Shown: positions 61,171-64,000 of the stretch, one piece after another
How positions within the stretch are numbered: position 1 is the first letter of the stretch
Layout of the letters: each line of letters opens with the position of its first letter
Origin: Spongilla lacustris
Taxonomy: Eukaryota > Porifera > Demospongiae > Spongillida > Spongillidae
DNA length: 64,000 nt
Direction: 5' to 3'
Assembly (NCBI GenBank): GCA_949361645.1
Contig: OX442425.1
Location: 1,354,000-1,417,999, forward strand
Translations under genes and position numbers: made by a program
Notes under the pieces: generated by a model
What the model saw: only the letters and a program-made list of their open reading frames with translations
What the model was told of the DNA's origin: nothing
The model's database searches: none

Positions 61171-61796
61171 TCATTGGGATGTGTGGCTTCCCTTGATTGA
61201 AATTGTGGGGGCTGCTGATATGGGCAGGTGGTTCCATAGGTAGTGCGGGTTGGTGGCGTCTGCTGTTGGTTATGTGGGGCTGCTGTCTGGACTTGCAATG
61301 TAGCGAGGCATATGTGGGGGTGGGGCTGGTGTCCATCCGCAGCTGTGGGAATCAGGGTCTGGGTACGAGACTAGGGCTGCTGGCTCTTAGTCATTTAGGG
61401 GCTGCTTACTCCCTACAACCACCATCGTCAGTAGTATAACCGCCGTCACTACCGTTCTCAATCTCCCCACCTCGTCGAATGTATCTTGAATATCGATCGT
61501 CGTATCCGTATCGCTCAAACTCGTCCGCCGATTGAAACTCTTGCGAGTGTGTTGTCTTCAGTGGACGTCGCCATATCCGTTATCTACATAGGAGATAACG
61601 AATAACAACTGTGACAGGGACGATACATTAAATACTTACCCATCAGATCTAGCTAGCGCAGTATGGGTGTGGCTATAAGTTATCAAAGTCTCGGCCCACA
61701 GGAAGTAGTTGCATATTCATGTGCTTTGATGAATGGAAGCGGGCCTCGCACGTCCAAAGGCCGCGATTCGAGCGGGAAACGTGTACCAACTTTGCG

Positions 61797-62143
61797 CCGC
61801 TGTATCTCCGTAACGGATGACATAAAAATTAACGAACAGAACAAATCCATAGGTATAGGACCTCTCTACCTACAAACCGAATTTGAAGCGATTTCATTAC
61901 TCCTACCTAAAGTTATGGCGGGTGTGAACCCGGTGGGGTATCGAACATTGCAATACTGGCACGGAGCAAGTGCAAGACTCCAAAATGAATTTTAAAATAG
62001 AGAAACGGTGTAGTATGAAGTGCTGAAAATAGGAAGTCGATAGCTTTTACCATTCAGAAGTTATAGCGATTCAAACATAAGGGAATTTTATAACATTTTA
62101 TATATATATACGAAGGCTCATTTTGTCGTGAACTGTCCCATAT
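61797..62143 (-). repeat. Right tip of the giant foldback element
   Basis: Inverted copy of 49101-49446. Confidence 0.85.
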
Positions 62144-64000
62144 ATGGAACGTTCTATGCGATTTTGATGCTTGTGAATTTATATATATAACATCCAATTC
62201 AAAGCTCTATATCTTCCACACGGTTTGAGCTCTTGACTTTCTATTTTCAGCACTTCATACTACACCATTTCTGTATGCTAAAATATAATTTGGGGTCTTG
62301 CACTTACTCCGTGCCAGGATTGCAACGTCCGATACCACACCGGGTTCAAACCCACCATAACTTTCGGTAGGAGTAATCAAATCGCTTCAAATTCGGTTTG
62401 TAGGTAGGGAGGTCCTATACCTATTGATTTGTTCTGTTCGTTAATTTTCATGCCATCCGTTACGGAGAAACAGCTGTGCAAAGTAAGTACACGTTTCCCG
62501 CTCGAATCGCGCCTTTATATGTGCACGGAACAGTTTCCATTCTCCGGAGTGCATGAATATTCAACTATTCCTATAGGGCGTGATAACCACACCTATAAGG
62601 TCACCAAACAAACGGGCGGCTGAATTGTAGTGCTTGTTAGTATAGACTTACGGTTGTTTTTCGGTGTAGATAAACGATATGGTGACGTATAACACGAGTG
62701 AACGCGAGCTCGTCGAGTTTCACTGAATCAGTCGGCGGATGAGTTCGAACTGTACGAATACGACGATCGATATTCAAGATACATTGGACGAGGATGGAGA
62801 GATTGAGAAAGGTAGTGATGGCGGTCTTACCACTGAAGATGGTGGTTGTGTTAGTGATAGGGAGTGAGCAGCCCCTAAATTACCAAAAGAGCCACCAGCC
62901 CCACCCCCACATAGCCAGGGGCTAATGGGGCTAGGCCCTTCACTGCAAGTTCCCTCAGCAGCCCTGGGGCCAAAGAGGCCATCCCCACACAGCAGAACCA
63001 CAAGCCCCCTTACTGCAAGTGCACACTATATACCTTTGGAACCATTAAGCCCCATGCTGCAATTTAAATTATTAATAATAGCCTCACATTCCAAATAGTG
63101 GAGCCAACAAGAGGAATTAACAGGCCCAATAATTCTAGCAAGGGAGCCACCAGCTAACCTGGTCAATGGAGCTAGCATCCACAATGCCAGGGGAGACACA
63201 GCCCTCTCGCAGATAGATCATCAGACCTCCACACTGCCAGCAGGGATGTAGCCCCCACAATAATGCCAGGGAGATGCCAGCCCTCAGGCTGCAAATGGAA
63301 TCAGCATCCCCAACCATTTCAGGGGTGCCATGAACTACATGTACCAACAACATGTGATGACCTCACTAACAGATCAACCATTAGCCCTCATTCCGCAAGT
63401 GGACTTAACAGGCCCCACACCCAGGGGCTAACTCCCCCCCTCCCCCCCCCCCCCCCCCCTTTCATTCAATCCAAGTTGAGTCAGCTGGGACAACCAGTAG
63501 AACAACCAGCCCCCTCACCGCAAGCTCATGAACAATAGCAGTGGAACCTGTAAAGTCTACACTGCAACTGAACTTAATAGCCTCACACTGCAGTCAGCAG
63601 CCCAGGAACCATTCTTACAGAACACCCTCAGCTACCCAGGGCCAATGGGGTAGCCTCCACAGTGTCAGTCATGACGCCACCCCAAGTTGAGTCAGCAGCC
63701 CCCACACAAACAAGGGCCTGTAAGGCCAGCTTCGCACAGTAGAACCACCAGCCCCTCTCTGCTCACTTCAAATGGAGCCACTAAACCCTCTACCAGTATA
63801 CACTGCAAGTCCAGACAGCAGCCCACACCAGTGGAGCCCTCTCACAGATGGAGCCCAGCAAGGAAGTACCAGCTGCCACACAAACAGTGGTTAATCGAGC
63901 TCCCAGAATAATGCCAGTGGAGAAACCAGCCCTCGCACTGCAAATGGATTCAGCAACCCCAAAAATTTCAGGGGAGCCATGAACTACATGTATATGTACT
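62144..64000. mobile_element. Diverged foldback-family copy, open at the window end
   Basis: 62146-62470 repeats the family tip (CTTGCACTTACTCCGTGCC, ACCGGGTTCAAACCCACC, GTTACGGAGAAACAG) at clearly lower identity. 62680-62870 parallels 49680-49845. Beyond 62880 lie decayed CCAGCCCC..CACTGCAAGTGGA-type repeats and a C run (about 63437-63459). No gene supported. The copy continues past the window. Confidence 0.65.

Larger units (their letters stand above)
49101..62143. mobile_element. Giant nested foldback element, about 13 kb
   Basis: The left tip TATGGGACAGTTCACGAC and right tip (reverse complement ending near 62143) are identical. The arms mirror each other: position 49871 pairs with 61372 and the tips with 62142 (constant sum). 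Beyond the minisatellites the register shifts because the left array is about 690 bp longer. Arms run to about 53536 and from about 58105. The tips share about 340 bp with the foldbacks at 22.6-23.9 kb, so this is one family. Composite, minisatellite-bearing inverted repeats recall Drosophila FB/Galileo. Small differences between arms argue against an assembly hairpin. No transposase was found. Confidence 0.8.

Noticed and set aside
49101..62143. Assembly hairpin artefact as the explanation of the giant palindrome
   Set aside because: The arms differ in minisatellite length by about 690 bp and by point changes (for example near 50466 and 51020), so they are distinct sequences.

Overview
The window is animal nuclear DNA. 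The best fit is a sponge or another early-branching metazoan, for three reasons. One spliced gene has ten GT-AG introns of only 40-95 bp. The mobile-element families (RAG1-like, R2-type LINE, hAT, Mutator-like, foldback) suit such a genome. The two duplicated host genes look metazoan: a PDE12-type 2'-phosphodiesterase and a ubiquitin-like/helical-repeat protein. The species assignment is inference. Most of the 64 kb is mobile elements, their relics, minisatellites and segmental duplications; few genes are intact.

Left part (0.4-4.7 kb): the most striking object is a complete DNA transposon. Eleven exons join into one 927-codon frame encoding a protein with the zinc-binding and RING N-terminal region typical of RAG1, followed by a DDE-type transposase resembling the RAG1/Transib core. 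It is bounded by 11-bp inverted repeats starting TCAC and by a direct TGTATG repeat. The two ends are asymmetric: a shared GGACATTYA motif lies 11 bp further from the right terminus than from the left, which is the one-helical-turn difference of 12/23 recombination signals.

5-14 kb: a 22-bp CA-rich minisatellite, Mutator-like miniature elements with 9-bp target duplications, a pyrimidine satellite, and a hAT-like element with an 8-bp target duplication nested inside that satellite.

14.7-48 kb: several copies of a segment in which the 3' exon of a PDE12-like gene (plus strand) converges on a UBL-helical gene (minus strand). All three PDE12 copies are frameshifted. Of the UBL gene copies, only the one at 28.2-30.3 kb keeps a full open three-exon frame (594 aa). 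Other copies carry a hAT insertion, internal deletions or a LINE fragment. Between the copies lie two R2-type LINE tails, foldback elements, an assembly gap with about 1.7 kb of C/T satellite, an array of 30-bp palindromes, a hAT transposase tail and microsatellites.

49.1-62.1 kb: one giant nested inverted repeat of about 13 kb. Its arms share ends with small foldback elements at 22.6-23.9 kb and carry two minisatellites plus fragments of a zinc-finger gene in mirror orientation. A related degraded copy follows to the window end.
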